DNA of 6,579 nt from Planctomycetaceae bacterium (GTDB lineage Bacteria > Planctomycetota > Planctomycetia > Pirellulales > Pirellulaceae). The position numbers were made by a program, and so were the translations under genes. Positions 6,462 through 6,579 of this stretch are shown piece by piece (the first letter of the stretch is position 1; each line of letters opens with the position of its first letter). Location of the stretch: assembly GCA_002708345.1 (NCBI GenBank), contig PANG01000079.1:11187-17765 (forward strand), in the 5' to 3' direction. A model generated the notes under the pieces. It was given only the letters and a program-made list of their open reading frames with translations, searched no databases and had not been told where the DNA came from.

Positions 6462-6579
6462 TTAACCAGGTAACTCCTCGGTTGCCTGATCACTTGAGGA
6501 TTCCTCGTCACCGGCTTCCGGTTCAGCCGCGGGCTCTTCTGTGGGCTCTTCTGTGGGCTCTTCTGTGGGCTCTTCTGTG
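6462..6579 (-). CDS. nusA: C-terminal acidic tail of probable NusA, 5' part outside window
   Basis: Only the last 38 complete codons are visible, ending at TAA 6462-6464. They encode four Thr-Glu-Glu-Pro units, then AAEPEAGDEESSSDQATEEL and PG. This stretch has no domain, so the name rests on position: the gene directly before infB in most bacteria is nusA, and NusA proteins of several phyla end in acidic low-complexity tails. NusA is the cytoplasmic elongation factor that binds RNA polymerase and controls pausing, termination and antitermination. The frame is supported by the repeat preserving it and by the stop followed at once by the small-ORF Shine-Dalgarno. A different gene upstream of infB is possible but less likely. 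Confidence 0.65.
   Translation of the reverse strand, partial: TEEPTEEPTEEPTEEPAAEPEAGDEESSSDQATEELPG
6531..6578 (-). repeat. Perfect 12-bp tandem repeat in the probable nusA tail, running to the window edge
   Basis: Four identical copies of GGGCTCTTCTGT (plus strand) stand head to tail, and the last base of the window (G) would begin a fifth. On the coding strand each unit reads ACA-GAA-GAG-CCC, or Thr-Glu-Glu-Pro. Identity at the nucleotide level, including third positions, points to recent expansion by slippage. The full array length cannot be seen. Confidence 0.93.

Overview
The window suggests a planctomycete chromosome. Clues are the moderate GC content, the style of the IF-2 (two IF2_N modules joined by a long acidic, Pro- and Arg-rich linker), and an endonuclease III-like gene directly after rbfA where many bacteria have truB. 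The phylum call is an inference from family knowledge; no rRNA or other strong marker is present.

Every supported gene lies on the minus strand, so the window reads right to left. In order of transcription: (1) the 3' end of a gene that by position is almost certainly nusA (6462-6579), ending in an acidic Thr-Glu-Glu-Pro repeat tail; (2) a 226-nt nusA-infB spacer holding a possible 44-codon small ORF with a good Shine-Dalgarno, plus two stem-loops; (3) infB, translation initiation factor IF-2 (3539-6235, 898 aa); (4) an 87-nt spacer; (5) rbfA, ribosome-binding factor A (3032-3451); (6) after 3 nt, a HhH-GPD (endonuclease III fold) protein with a long lysine-rich tail that appears to lack both catalytic residues and the iron-sulfur cysteines (2198-3028); (7) a 104-nt spacer; (8) a GTG-started, signal-peptide-bearing TPR protein of at least 697 residues that runs off the left edge (1-2093).

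nusA, infB and rbfA form the conserved transcription-termination / translation-initiation / 30S-maturation cluster. The HhH-GPD gene is packed against rbfA and is probably co-transcribed. The TPR gene follows in the same direction and may be the distal operon gene or a separate unit. No mobile element, tRNA, rRNA, CRISPR array or convincing intrinsic terminator is visible. The long plus-strand ORFs are shadows of these genes.

The points most worth a second look are the apparently catalytically dead endonuclease III-like protein with its histone-like tail, the small ORF and RNA structures between nusA and infB, and two separate 12-bp tandem repeats that encode acidic tetrapeptides in NusA and IF-2.
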